DNA of 40,001 nucleotides from Lentilactobacillus diolivorans DSM 14421. GTDB lineage: Bacteria > Bacillota > Bacilli > Lactobacillales > Lactobacillaceae. A model generated the notes under the pieces. It was not told the DNA's origin. It made no database searches and worked only from the letters and a program-made list of their open reading frames with translations. The translations under genes were made by a program, and so were the position numbers. Positions 16,486-24,980 of this stretch are shown here, in pieces; position 1 is the stretch's first letter, and every line of letters begins with the position of its first letter. The stretch is taken from contig NZ_AZEY01000080.1 in the NCBI RefSeq assembly GCF_001434255.1, positions 1 through 40,001 on the forward strand, read 5' to 3'.

Positions 16486-17946
16486 ATGAATATTGATTGG
16501 TCATCGATATTTAATATCATCGTTGTTGTAAACGCAATTTTTGCCATTATTACGGTCTTTCGGGAAAAAAGGGATATTGCCGCAATTTGGGCATGGTTAC
16601 TAGTGCTGGTGTTCTTACCGGTCGCTGGTTTTATTGCTTATGCCTTTTTAGGTCGAAAGTTGCCCAAGAACCGATTATTCAAGTTGCATAAGCATGTTCA
16701 GATGCAGTTGGACGAACGATTAAAAGAACAACGAGCGCAACTTGGTCACAGTGACAAAACACCGGCCGATGAGGTTGTTCGACGTTCGCGAAACGCTGTT
16801 GATATGTTCATGACAACTGATTCGGCATTTTTGTCTCGTCAGAATAAAGTACGAATCCTTACGAACGGTAACGATTTGTTTCATCGGGTAATCGAAGATA
16901 TTGAAGCTGCTCAAAAGAGTATTCATATCGAATTTTACACCTTTTATAATGATCGAATTGGTAACGAAATCTTAGATTTACTGGTTAAAAAGGCCCAGCA
17001 GGGAGTTGAGGTTCGGGTTATTTATGATTCTTGGGGGTCAATGGGGACTACCCGTAAATTTTTTCAACCCTTACTTGATGCCGGTGGTCGGGCCTTCCCA
17101 TTCTTGAACACCCGATCAGTTCTTTTGGATTTCCGGATTAACTTCCGTGATCACAGAAAGATTATTGTCATTGATGGCAAGATTGGTTATACGGGCGGTT
17201 TTAATATTGGGGATCAGTATTTAGGGCGTAAAAAGAAATTTGGCAATTGGCGTGATACCCACATCCGAATTATTGGTTCGGGCGTGTTTGGCCTTCAAGC
17301 AAGGTTCATTCTTGATTGGAACGCCACCAGTCCGCGGGATCAAATTGATGAAGATGAAGTTGAGGCTAAGTATTTTCCGGTCACGACGACTAAGGGAACG
17401 GTTAACATGCAGATTGTCTCGAGTGGCCCGGATTCTGATTTGCAGCAAATCAAAATGGGGTACATCAAACTAATCACGATGGCGACTAAATATTGTTGGA
17501 TTCAATCACCATATTTAATTCCTGATGATAGTGTGATGGATGCGTTACGAATTGCAGCAATGTCAGGGGTCGATGTTCGGATTATGGTGCCAAACATGCC
17601 GGATCACCCGTTTGTTTATCGGGCAACTCAGTACTATGCCCGCCAATTATCAGAACAAGGCGTTAAAATTTACTATTATAACAACGGCTTTATCCATGCC
17701 AAGACAATGGTCATTGATGACGAGATTTCATCAGTTGGCTCAGCTAACCTTGATTATCGAAGCTTTAAACTCAATTTTGAAATTAATGCGTTTATTTATG
17801 ATCAGAAGTTTTCGCAGGATATGCGTCAGATCTTTATTAATGATATGACTGTCAGCAACTTACAAACAGCTGAAATGTTTGAAAAACAGTCATTATGGTT
17901 GAAGTTTAAACAGACATTTAGCCGGCTGCTGTCACCGATCTTGTGA
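16486..17946 (+). CDS. cls: Cardiolipin synthase
   Basis: A 486-residue membrane enzyme that joins two phosphatidylglycerol molecules to give cardiolipin and glycerol. Two N-terminal membrane segments (about 7-27 and 34-54) precede two phospholipase D domains. The first has H223, K225 and D230 (DHRKIIVID), the second H404, K406 and D411 (IHAKTMVID), each followed by the typical GGFN and GSAN motifs. Length is the normal value for Firmicute ClsA-type enzymes. The ATG at 16486 follows AGGAGG by six bases. It is monocistronic. Catalytic residues are intact, so it should be active. Confidence 0.96.
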   Translation: MNIDWSSIFNIIVVVNAIFAIITVFREKRDIAAIWAWLLVLVFLPVAGFIAYAFLGRKLPKNRLFKLHKHVQMQLDERLKEQRAQLGHSDKTPADEVVRRSRNAVDMFMTTDSAFLSRQNKVRILTNGNDLFHRVIEDIEAAQKSIHIEFYTFYNDRIGNEILDLLVKKAQQGVEVRVIYDSWGSMGTTRKFFQPLLDAGGRAFPFLNTRSVLLDFRINFRDHRKIIVIDGKIGYTGGFNIGDQYLGRKKKFGNWRDTHIRIIGSGVFGLQARFILDWNATSPRDQIDEDEVEAKYFPVTTTKGTVNMQIVSSGPDSDLQQIKMGYIKLITMATKYCWIQSPYLIPDDSVMDALRIAAMSGVDVRIMVPNMPDHPFVYRATQYYARQLSEQGVKIYYYNNGFIHAKTMVIDDEISSVGSANLDYRSFKLNFEINAFIYDQKFSQDMRQIFINDMTVSNLQTAEMFEKQSLWLKFKQTFSRLLSPIL

Positions 17947-18056
17947 TTTAACGGATATTTATGGATAGCGATTGGGTTTAGAACGTACCGATTATCCAAA
18001 TAATAAAGGGCATTCTAGAAATGAGCAACATGGTGGAACCCCTTTCAGAAATAGCT

Positions 18057-18300
18057 TATAATAATAGTGAAAGGTGAATGACTGATCACCTGTTTTGACA
18101 AACGAGGGACATGCAGAATGTAAGTAAAGCGCTAGGTCAGCGTGCCTAGATCCGAGTAGTTTGTCACCGTTTTAACCCAACAACAGAGATATTAAACACA
18201 ACGTTTTACCGACCAGCTAGGTCAATGATTGGTCTAATGCCTTTCAGAATGATTTATTCGAATGGTGTCTTTACACTCAAAGGGTGTGGGGCACTATTTT
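18057..18300 (+). ncRNA. Candidate structured non-coding RNA
   Basis: There is no open frame in this part of the cls-queT gap. A TATAAT (18057-18062) is followed by AGGTGA/TCACCT (hairpin), then GACAAAC (18097-18103) pairing with GTTTGTC (18159-18165). The latter encloses two smaller hairpins (ACAT/ATGT and CTAGG/CCTAG). GACC/GGTC pairs further on, and the stretch ends in a GTGT..ACAC/GTGT..GCAC hairpin followed by ATTTTTTG. A second possible promoter is TTGACA at 18095. Promoter, structure and terminator together suggest a small RNA of roughly 165-230 nt. I do not recognise a known family. Confidence 0.35.
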
Positions 18301-18344
18301 TTGTGGCCTGGTTTTCGATTAAGCGTAAAACAATAAGCAGAATG

Positions 18345-18453
18345 AGACAAAGAGCGATTTTACGGCAAGAATGGCTTTTGCCTCACGTTTTGGCTTAGTA
18401 ATAGTTGTGATTACAAAAATGGGACTGGACAAAATTACTTTTGTCTCAGTCCC
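18345..18453 (-). repeat. Reduced hairpin repeat, copy I, with upstream terminator module
   Basis: In - orientation it reads GGGACTGAGACAAAA terminator, then the TGTAATCACAACTATTACT box, AAAACGTGAGGC, and a short remaining stem (GGCAAAAGCC type). It aligns with locus H (38094-38275) but lacks the inner hairpin. The terminator part is 18419-18453 (GGGACTG/CAGTCCC) and probably ends the queT transcript as well. Confidence 0.65.
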
Positions 18454-18496
18454 GTTATTAATTGAAATTCATCGAATATGAGCGATTTTTCGGTCA

Positions 18497-19015
18497 TTAT
18501 TTTGATAGGTCGTACTTTAAGTTAATCATATAAATGATAACTGCACCAAGTGTCATGCAGACAAATTCTCCAATGGCTGTGGTTAAATAAGCGCTCCAGA
18601 ATGTTGGCCAAAAGGCACTACTTCCAAGAAAAGCAATTTCACCAGCAACGATAAACATGTAGAAGGTTCCGATTAATACGGACGCTGCTAATTTCTTGAT
18701 AACTGACTGAATGTGGTTAGTAACTAACCGAATTGTAATAAGGGCAATTAATGTTTCACCAGTCCCGATAACCAAGTCAAGTGGGCCAAGTGATGAGATC
18801 ATGTTGGAAATAAAGCAGCCTAGGGTAACGGCCAAAATATAACGCTTGTTAAAAGGGACTAAGTTATTGAGACCCTCTGAAAAGCGAAACTGGATGGGAC
18901 CAAAACTTGTGGCTGCAAAGACCATCGTCACAACGACGTAGAGTGCAGCAACAACGGCAGCCTTGGTTAAATCAGCCAAGTTGTCGATGCCGAATACATC
19001 AATCTTAGAATTCAT
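18497..19015 (-). CDS. queT: QueT-family queuosine-precursor transporter
   Basis: 172 residues with five to six membrane segments. The motif GPIQFRFSEGLNNLVPF followed by GCFISNM is characteristic of the QueT family, S-components of ECF transporters that take up preQ1/preQ0 for queuosine tRNA modification. The energy-coupling partners are not in the window. The ATG at 19015 has GGAAGG about ten bases upstream. Many homologues carry a preQ1 riboswitch; I looked in the 5' region and could not make a convincing one. A possible promoter is TTGTCG, 16 bases, TATAAG, near 19060-19090 on the - strand. Confidence 0.85.
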   Translation of the reverse strand: MNSKIDVFGIDNLADLTKAAVVAALYVVVTMVFAATSFGPIQFRFSEGLNNLVPFNKRYILAVTLGCFISNMISSLGPLDLVIGTGETLIALITIRLVTNHIQSVIKKLAASVLIGTFYMFIVAGEIAFLGSSAFWPTFWSAYLTTAIGEFVCMTLGAVIIYMINLKYDLSK

Positions 19016-19266
19016 AATAAATTCCTTCCTATAAAGTTTTTTTGGAACCTTATTACCTTACAGCTTATAACCCATGTGTGCAAGTCGACAATCAACAGTG
19101 AAGGAAGCTGGTTTTGTCGATAAAAGTAGTTAATGCGAGAAACGGTATTTCGCTTAGATGTTTGTAATTCGATTGTTATCTGGAAAATGTGAGAAAAAAG
19201 ATAGCCTATGGAATGTGCCTGTCATTTGTGCCGCGCCCTTAAGGCAATTTCCGGTGTAAAGAAGAA

Positions 19267-19308
19267 GATCCAGTCAGAAATTGGGTTTCGTCAATTTCTG
19301 ACTGGATC
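19267..19308. repeat. Perfect long hairpin (17-bp stem)
   Basis: The arms GATCCAGTCAGAAATTG (19267-19283) and 19292-19308 are perfect complements around an 8-base loop. No T tract follows on either strand, so a simple terminator is unlikely. It sits in the 450-base gap between queT and the decayed repeat module before copy B. Confidence 0.75.
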
Positions 19309-19349
19309 TCAAGCTGGATAATAAACGGTTTGTCCAGACGGGGCTGGTG

Positions 19350-19440
19350 TAGACGTGATTATTATCTGAGCAAAAACATGTCACAAAAGGCACTTCCGAT
19401 CGCTTAACTGAATTATCCAACTATTCAAGTTCAGAATAGC
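19350..19440 (+). repeat. Decayed upstream module of hairpin repeat B
   Basis: The stretch GTGTAGACGTGATTATTATC, then AAAAGGCACTTCC, then GAATTATCCAACTATTC aligns with the first half of locus H (38136-38215). It is a degraded partial copy placed upstream of full copy B. Confidence 0.6.
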
Positions 19441-19467
19441 TCGTTGAACTTTTTATTTGGTTGAAAC

Positions 19468-19581
19468 GTGGACCAGCAAGCAGGTCCCGGCCATATAAGC
19501 CCCTTAACCTTAACATTCCAAAATCAGGAATATTAAGGTTAAGGGGCTTATATTCTGGGACCTAAGCGCTTGCTGGTCCAC
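19468..19581 (+). repeat. Long nested hairpin repeat, copy B
   Basis: Same outer stem as copy A (GTGGACCAGCAAGC). The inner stem differs on both sides together (AAGCCCCTTAACCTTAA with TTAAGGTTAAGGGGCTT). The middle stem is GTCCC/GGGAC here against CCCC/GGGG in A. It ends nine bases before the purine permease stop codon and may end that transcript. Confidence 0.9.
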
Positions 19582-19589
19582 TCTATTAT

Positions 19590-20900
19590 TTAGTTATTCA
19601 AAATCCACAAGAAGATAATGAAGACAACTGCCAATCCATACATCATGGCACTGACTTCTTTACCTCGGCGAGCGGCAATCATAGTGATAGGATAGGTGAT
19701 AAATCCAAGGGCAATCCCATCCGCAATACTATAAGTGAATGGCATTCCGACCAAAGTAATAAATGCCGGTGCGGCAATCTCAAATTTTTCCCAATGAACG
19801 TTTTTCAATGACTGCGCCATTAACACACCAACAATAATTAATGCTGGTGCCGTTACTTGACTTGTGATGACTGTTAATAATGGTGAAAAGAAAGTTCCTA
19901 AGACAAACAGGATGCCGACAACAACGGCGGTGAAACCGGTTCGGCCACCAACGGCAATTCCGGCAGATGACTCAACGAAAGCTCCCATTGGAGAGGTTCC
20001 TAAAATTGACCCCACCGCCATCGTTGAAGAGTCGGCGATTAAAGCCCGGCCGATGTGTGGAATCCGGTTGTCTTTAATGAAGCCGGCTTGTTCAGCCAAA
20101 CCAACCAGTGTTCCAGCTGTATCAAAGAATGTTACCAACAAGAAAGTGAGCACAACAACGATTAATTGTAATGAATTAATATCGCCGATATGTGAAAGTG
20201 CTACGCCAAAAGTTGGGGCTAAACTGGGCATTCCCGATACCCATTGATGTGGTAAGGGGATTAGCCCGGTTACCATCCCCAGAATGGCATTCAAAACCAT
20301 GCCAATAAAAATGGCACCTGGGACTTTTCGACTCATTAAAATGAGTGATACCAACAAGCCAAAAATTGTCAGCCAAGTTGTTCCGACGTGAAGAGACCCC
20401 AGACTTACTAACGTGTCTTTACTTGATTGGATTAGGCCACCATCGTTCATGCCAATAAAGGCGATGAACAAACCAATCCCACCACCGATAGCAGCTTTGA
20501 AGTCAGCAGGAATGGAGTCGATGATCTTCTCACGTAACTTTAAAGCAGTTAAAATAATAAAAATAACTGAAGCAACAAAAACACCTGCCAGAGCAGTTTG
20601 CCAAGAAACTTTCATCCCTAGAACAACGGAATAGGCAAAGAAAGCGTTAATCCCTAAACTAGCTGAAATGGCAATCGGGTAATTGGCAATAATTCCCATT
20701 AAGAAACAACCAAAAGCTGATGCCAAAGCGGTAGCGGTAAAAATAGCTCCCTTATCCATTCCTGTGACACCTAATACGTTTGGATTAACAAATAAGATGT
20801 AAACCATTGAAACGAATGTCGTAATGCCGGCAATCGTTTCTGTGCGGAAATTAGTATTCCGACCCTTAAAATCGAAATACTTAGCAATTGAATTTAGCAT
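19590..20900 (-). CDS. AzgA-family (NCS2-like) purine permease, guanine/hypoxanthine type
   Basis: A 436-residue protein with 12-14 predicted membrane segments. NFRTETIAGITTFVSMVYILFVNP at the start and ASLGINAFFAY in the third helix are marks of the AzgA/PbuG/PbuO branch, which takes up guanine, hypoxanthine or adenine by proton symport. TFFDTAGTLVGLAEQAG is the conserved central motif. Length is normal. The ATG at 20900 follows GAGGGAG by seven bases. A TATAAT lies on the - strand at 20957-20962. No purine riboswitch is evident in the short leader. It is monocistronic, with copy B of the repeat immediately downstream. Confidence 0.92.
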   Translation of the reverse strand: MLNSIAKYFDFKGRNTNFRTETIAGITTFVSMVYILFVNPNVLGVTGMDKGAIFTATALASAFGCFLMGIIANYPIAISASLGINAFFAYSVVLGMKVSWQTALAGVFVASVIFIILTALKLREKIIDSIPADFKAAIGGGIGLFIAFIGMNDGGLIQSSKDTLVSLGSLHVGTTWLTIFGLLVSLILMSRKVPGAIFIGMVLNAILGMVTGLIPLPHQWVSGMPSLAPTFGVALSHIGDINSLQLIVVVLTFLLVTFFDTAGTLVGLAEQAGFIKDNRIPHIGRALIADSSTMAVGSILGTSPMGAFVESSAGIAVGGRTGFTAVVVGILFVLGTFFSPLLTVITSQVTAPALIIVGVLMAQSLKNVHWEKFEIAAPAFITLVGMPFTYSIADGIALGFITYPITMIAARRGKEVSAMMYGLAVVFIIFLWILNN

Positions 20901-21070
20901 ATAATAGCTCCCTCTATAGTTCGGATATAATAAAAAAAGACCATATTTATACTATCATTATAGCGGAACTTGTTCAATAAACGAATTAAATTGACAATTG
21001 ATTGAATTTTGTTTCGAAATATACTTGTGAAGGTGGAAGGGGTTTCAATTCATTAATTGGCTGATTGCAT

Positions 21071-21107
21071 AAAAAAAGACTGGACAATTTTTGTCTCAGT
21101 CTCTTTC
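21071..21107 (-). terminator. GAGACAAAA-type terminator after DJ-1/PfpI gene
   Basis: AAAGACTG pairs with CAGTCTCTTT around a GGACAA..TTGTCT inner stem. On the - strand it ends in TTTTTTT. It belongs to the recurrent AGACTG/GACAAA terminator group of this genome. Confidence 0.85.
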
Positions 21108-21182
21108 ATTGAAGTTAGCAATGATCATCGAATCGCAATGAAATCCGCTTCGGTGAGATTACTTAATGTGTGAGATCTAAAC

Positions 21183-21692
21183 CTACTTGGCTAAAACCTG
21201 AGCGATGGCGTGATTAAAGTCATCTAAGTCGTCGGGGGTTCGACTCGTCACCAAATTGTGGTCAACTACTACGGATTTATTTTCAACTTCAGCGCCGGCA
21301 TAGTACAGATCAGGACGAACCGAAAGAAAGGCGGTCATGCTGCGTCCCTTGGTTAATCCGGTCTGGATAAAGATTTGGGGACCGTGACAAATCGCAAAAG
21401 TGGGTTTGTTATCCAACAAGAATGCTTTAACAAATTGAACAAATCGGTCATCTGCCCGAAGTTGATCAGGGGAAAAGCCACCAGGTATTAAAAGGCCGTC
21501 GAAGTCATCAGGAGAGACATCAGCGATTCCCTTGTCGGCGATAATCTTCAAACCGTGTTTACCTGTAATTTTGTTGCCAGCTTGATTTTCGATCACAACG
21601 ATTTCGTTACCCTTGGCCTTTAAAGCGTCAACGGGAGATGTAAACTCGATATCTTCAACATCATTTGTGACAATAACAGCAATTTTTGACAT
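21183..21692 (-). CDS. DJ-1/PfpI family protein (type 1 glutamine amidotransferase-like)
   Basis: 169 residues covering a single class-I amidotransferase-like domain. The nucleophile elbow is C102-H103 (AICHGPQ), and the partner acid is E16 (DVEDIEFTSP). This matches the PfpI/YhbO/YraA subfamily, described as deglycases, glyoxalase III-like hydratases or stress proteins; the exact reaction is disputed for the family. The ATG at 21692 has AAAGGAG eight bases upstream. It appears to be a monocistronic cytoplasmic protein with its own terminator. Confidence 0.9.
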   Translation of the reverse strand: MSKIAVIVTNDVEDIEFTSPVDALKAKGNEIVVIENQAGNKITGKHGLKIIADKGIADVSPDDFDGLLIPGGFSPDQLRADDRFVQFVKAFLLDNKPTFAICHGPQIFIQTGLTKGRSMTAFLSVRPDLYYAGAEVENKSVVVDHNLVTSRTPDDLDDFNHAIAQVLAK

Positions 21693-21798
21693 AGTTTGTA
21701 CTCCTTTATTTTTATTTGAATTCTTATTTTATAATACTGCTTTAACAAGATGCAAGAAATTATTTTTGTAAAAGTTTGGTAAAATCGAGTAAACAATA

Positions 21799-21832
21799 TC
21801 GGCACTTCCGTATGGTTCTACAAAAGTGCCGA
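21799..21832 (-). terminator. Terminator-like hairpin after aldo/keto reductase
   Basis: CGGCACTT and AAGTGCCG are perfect arms around a 16-base loop. On the - strand it is followed by ATATTGTTT, a weak T tract. Confidence 0.6.
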
Positions 21833-21875
21833 CATGATAAAAGTCATAGTTAAACTGTGTTTGTCCCGCTTTGAT

Positions 21876-22826
21876 CTAAATGTTTTCACTTTTAAACGCA
21901 TTATCAATCATATTATATTCTTCATCCGATAAAGCAATATTTAGCGCGTTTAAGTTACTTTCAACTTGGCTTGGTGCTTTGGCGCCGGGAATGACAACCG
22001 TCACGTCCGGGTTCTTGACGTACCATGCCAGGACAACTTGAGCGATCGTTGCATCATGATTTTCAGCGATCGGTTGAAGATTGTCCACGGCGTCGGTGAT
22101 TGCCCGGAACCGGGTGCCTGAAAAGTTCGGATCATTTTGTCGCAAATCTCCTTCTGGAAATTGAACTGGTGTGCCATCGTATTTACCGGTTAATAATCCT
22201 GAGGCAAGCGGGAAGAATGGGACAAATGAGATGTGTTCTTGCCGCAGATAAGGGAACAACTCCTTCTCAGCATCTCGATGAACTAAGCTATACTGATCCT
22301 CAACGACGTCAACTTGATGATTCTTGTTGGCCTCCTTTAGTTGATCAAGGGAGAAGTTGGAAACGCCAATGGCTTTTATGAGTCCCTGCTGCTTTAATTG
22401 ATTTAAAACCGCAATGGCTTCATCCTTTGGCGTCTCTTTATCTGGAAAATGAATATAGAAAATATCCAGATAATCGGTTCCCAAACGTTGCAAGCTATCT
22501 TTAACGAACTTTTCAAGATCTTTGGGGCGATTGCTGATGGTAACTTTGCCGTCTTTAACGATTTGAGCGCCTTTTGTGGCAATCTTGATTTTTGAACGAT
22601 CGTAATCTTTGATAACCTGGCCGATCAATTCCTCAGAGCGCCCCAAGCCATATGCATAGGCAGTATCCAATAGGTTAATGCCACCATCCAAAGCGGTTCG
22701 AACCGACTGCATACCGGTTTTCTCGTTAAGATTTGGAAATAAATTGTGGCCGCCAACTGCATTGGTTCCCAGACCAAGTGGGGTTGTTTCAACGTCTGAT
22801 TTACCGATTTTAACGTTTTTCGTCAT
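21876..22826 (-). CDS. Aldo/keto reductase
   Basis: A 316-residue NADPH-dependent (beta/alpha)8 reductase. Tetrad residues are visible as D and Y in LLDTAYAYGLGRSEE, K in KIKIATKGA and H in FYIHFPD. GVSNFSLDQLKE and VVIPGAK are standard family motifs near the cofactor pocket. It reduces aldehydes or ketones; the substrate is unknown. I chose the ATG at 22826 (AAAGGAGG 11 bases upstream). The frame is open for 20 more codons, but those lack a ribosome site and cover the divergent promoter. It shares an intergenic region of 85 bases with the NmrA-like gene. Confidence 0.9.
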   Translation of the reverse strand: MTKNVKIGKSDVETTPLGLGTNAVGGHNLFPNLNEKTGMQSVRTALDGGINLLDTAYAYGLGRSEELIGQVIKDYDRSKIKIATKGAQIVKDGKVTISNRPKDLEKFVKDSLQRLGTDYLDIFYIHFPDKETPKDEAIAVLNQLKQQGLIKAIGVSNFSLDQLKEANKNHQVDVVEDQYSLVHRDAEKELFPYLRQEHISFVPFFPLASGLLTGKYDGTPVQFPEGDLRQNDPNFSGTRFRAITDAVDNLQPIAENHDATIAQVVLAWYVKNPDVTVVIPGAKAPSQVESNLNALNIALSDEEYNMIDNAFKSENI

Positions 22827-22911
22827 AAAAAGTGAAACCTCCTTTGATTTTCTACTTATATTATGATACAGATAGTAGTGATTCAAAAATATTTAGACTG
22901 GAAGTTATCAT

Positions 22912-23469
22912 TTGAAAAAATTGTTGATTCTTAACCAAAATAATCCAATTGTGTCATCTTTGATCCCGTTATTACACCAGAATCCAGATATCGATTACCA
23001 AATCTTTTCTGGAAACCCAGAGTCGGCCGGTGATTATATCAAGGCTTTAAGGGATGTTGATTGGATCTTTTCGGCACTTGGCCCCAACGATGTTGATTTG
23101 GATTTTGAGGAACTATTTGATGCCATAGATGAGGTGCAACCACCAATTAGTCATTTTGTAATGTTGTCGGCTGCGGGCGTCGATGACGAGCTGGTTTCAC
23201 CGATCAATTATCCAGGTGTTAAGGATCAGGCTGAGTTTCTTAAACAGCAGCGTTACGCAATTAAAATTGTTGATGAATCTGAACTCCCTTATACTATAAT
23301 TAGGTTGAGTAAGCTGTCGGAAAATGATAGCTTGGATTATAAATTATTTAATGAGGGAATCAAGATGCCAAACGCCACTGTTTCAAGTAGAGCAGTCGCT
23401 AAACTGGTACTTGAGGTATTTCAAAGCAATCAATTAGTTAATCGATCCGTTGGTGTCATTAACGGCTAA
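22912..23469 (+). CDS. NmrA/atypical SDR-like NAD(P)-binding protein
   Basis: 185 residues, shorter than complete NmrA-type proteins. It has a Rossmann-like start (KKLLILNQNNPIVSSLIP, with the usual Gly-rich motif replaced by NQNN), a VDWIFSALGPND strand, the FVMLSAAGVDDE segment typical of atypical short-chain reductases, and YTIIRLSKLSEN. The altered Gly motif makes tight cofactor binding uncertain. The start is TTG 22912, seven bases from GGAAG. It is divergent from the aldo/keto reductase and 61 bases upstream of a small unknown gene. Role unknown, perhaps redox sensing. Confidence 0.7.
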   Translation: MKKLLILNQNNPIVSSLIPLLHQNPDIDYQIFSGNPESAGDYIKALRDVDWIFSALGPNDVDLDFEELFDAIDEVQPPISHFVMLSAAGVDDELVSPINYPGVKDQAEFLKQQRYAIKIVDESELPYTIIRLSKLSENDSLDYKLFNEGIKMPNATVSSRAVAKLVLEVFQSNQLVNRSVGVING

Positions 23470-23530
23470 CACAGTAAGTCTGTCAGTATCGTTAATTTTC
23501 CTTAATTCTATACAGTTAGGAGTGTTATAC

Positions 23531-23884
23531 TTGGCAATTAAGTTGGACTCAGAACAACTTGAGACATTAAAAACACAGGTTTCTGAAGCAAACAAAAAAT
23601 CACATTTTGTTATCATTTCTGCGATTTCAAAAAAGGAACATTCCGGCGTTCGCCTAGTCACTGATTGGAATAACTATTTAAATATGAAACGGACAAATGG
23701 CGAAAAGTTTGATTTTGAGATTATTCGTGACATTGTCCCGATTACTGACAATTTGGTTTATTGGGCGGTTGCACAACAAAATTTACACGATGCACAAGTT
23801 TCCGGTCAACAAAATGATCAGGTAGTTGATGATTTGGAACTTTATACAAATCGGGTTATGCAGGAGAATAAAGTCCGTGCATAG
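23531..23884 (+). CDS. Conserved-looking small protein of unknown function (117 residues)
   Basis: The frame is open further upstream, but TTG 23531 has a clear AGGAG eight bases before it, giving 117 residues starting MAIKLDSEQLETLK. The protein is soluble and acidic, with no membrane segment and no recognised motif; the middle part (IIRDIVPITDNLVYWAVAQQ) looks like packed helix. It is probably co-transcribed with the NmrA-like gene and is followed by a strong terminator. Function not assignable. Confidence 0.7.
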   Translation: MAIKLDSEQLETLKTQVSEANKKSHFVIISAISKKEHSGVRLVTDWNNYLNMKRTNGEKFDFEIIRDIVPITDNLVYWAVAQQNLHDAQVSGQQNDQVVDDLELYTNRVMQENKVRA

Positions 23885-23931
23885 TGAATTATTCGAATTG
23901 TGTTCACATCTTTTAAATTGGTGATAGATGT

Positions 23932-23983
23932 AAAAAGACGAGATTGAGGCAGGATGATACGTCTGCTTCGGTCTCGTTTTTTG
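23932..23983 (+). terminator. Terminator after the 117-residue protein gene
   Basis: AAAAAGACGAGA pairs with TCTCGTTTTTT, with inner arms TTGAGGCAG/CTGCTTCGG, followed by a T tract. Confidence 0.9.
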
Positions 23984-24115
23984 AATTTGAAAGACGGTTC
24001 TTCACGTGGCGGAATGGTGGTGGGATGCTAATAAAAGCAGCTTATTGCTACGTAGCCGAATTATCCAAATATTCAAGCTAAGAAAATCTTGTTGAACTTT
24101 TTATTTAGTTAAAAC

Positions 24116-24225
24116 GTGGACCAGCAAGCAGACCCCGGCCATATAAGCCCCTAACTTAATATTCCAAAATCAGGAATATCAAGTTAGGGGCTTATATTCT
24201 GGGGTCTAACCGCTTGCTGGTCCAC
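24116..24225 (+). repeat. Long nested hairpin repeat, copy C
   Basis: Outer stem as copies A and B. The inner stem AAGCCCCTAACTT pairs with AAGTTAGGGGCTT and is followed by AATATTCC/GGAATATC. A decayed half module (GAATTATCCAAATATTC, 24058-24074) lies just upstream in the same orientation. Confidence 0.9.
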
Positions 24226-24615
24226 TCTGGTATAAAAAGTCCCCACACAACCAAAGTTGTTGGGGACTTAGGACATTGGGTTATCGAATTTATGTATCCG
24301 CCTGGTTTTGGCCAGGCGTTATTAGGAGTAAGGACCAATCGGCGATTTCGAACTTGAAAGATATATTGGGGGTAGATCGTTAATTCTTGCTTCCGATATT
24401 AAATCGTAGTTACGCCAAAAGGCCCTCATAACAAGATCAATGCAAGCATAAAGCTTTCATTTAGGTCAATTAATGGATGCAAACCTACATCCACCACTAA
24501 TAATAGCCTTTTTTTCGTAATGTTCAACGATAACGTCTTTAAAGCTTTTATTACTTCAAAAATGGGTGATTTGTGACTTTTGACGGTGTTTTGTGTGTGG
24601 TAATATGGTGACAGA
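24226..24615. other. Gene-free gap with two hairpins
   Basis: It contains the stems AAGTCCCCACACAAC/GTTGTTGGGGACTT (24237-24269) and CGCCTGG/CCAGGCG (24299-24318). The remaining 300 bases show no gene with a ribosome site on either strand. The - strand frame here continues into hairpin repeat F and is not credible. Confidence 0.5.
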
Positions 24616-24725
24616 GTGGAATCACAAGCGGTTAGCTCCCAGAATGTAAGCACCCCAGCCCCATATTCTGGTTTTGAATGTGGGGCTGGGGTGCTTACAT
24701 GGCCGGGAGCTGCTTGTGATTCCAC
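24616..24725 (-). repeat. Long nested hairpin repeat, copy F (opposite orientation)
   Basis: The outer stem GTGGAATCACAAGC pairs perfectly with GCTTGTGATTCCAC. The inner stem GTAAGCACCCCAGCCCC pairs with GGGGCTGGGGTGCTTAC. In - orientation it keeps GGCC opposite TCT and the 3' TAACCG. Stem sequences differ from A-E on both sides. Confidence 0.9.
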
Positions 24726-24750
24726 GTTTCGGCCGGGTAACAAAGACGAT

Positions 24751-24815
24751 CCCCCATATTCTGGTTTAGAATGTGGGACTGGCGCTTATATGGCCGGGAG
24801 CTGCTTGTGAAAGCA
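24751..24815 (-). repeat. Partial (5'-arm) copy adjoining repeat F
   Basis: In - orientation this half carries the outer 5' arm, GGCCATATAAG and a short inner hairpin (CCCACATTC/GAATATGGG), and lies upstream of full copy F. It is the same full-plus-half arrangement as loci E and G. Confidence 0.8.
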
Positions 24816-24837
24816 CGTTCGGCTAGGTAACCGAAGC

Positions 24838-24945
24838 GATTGAGGATGAGACAATAATCGTTTTGTCCAGTCTCTGTTAGTGTAAATACAATTATCACCG
24901 GGAAAAAGGCTGGAAGTTAAGTGTCTTTTGTCCCACTCTGACCCC
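24838..24945 (+). repeat. Terminator/box module and 3' remnant of an H-type repeat
   Basis: ATGAGACAATAATCGTTTTGTCCAG is a GAGACAAAA-type hairpin. It is followed by GTGTAAATACAATTATCACC and CTGGAAGTTAAGTGTC..GTCCCACTCT, which aligns with the box and the 3' arm of locus H (38136-38275), with the middle missing. It ends 35 bases before addB. Confidence 0.6.
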
Positions 24946-24980
24946 GTGACTCAAGATTATAAAAATGTGAGGTAAATACC

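Noticed and set aside
19016-19100. preQ1 riboswitch upstream of queT
   Set aside because: I looked for the preQ1-I and preQ1-II cores on the - strand. There are A-rich and GG-containing pieces but no convincing pseudoknot or conserved core, so it is not called.
24426-24743. - strand frame of 105 residues and the overlapping + frame at 24616
   Set aside because: Both derive from hairpin repeat F and its flank; no ribosome site and no protein-like pattern outside the repeat.
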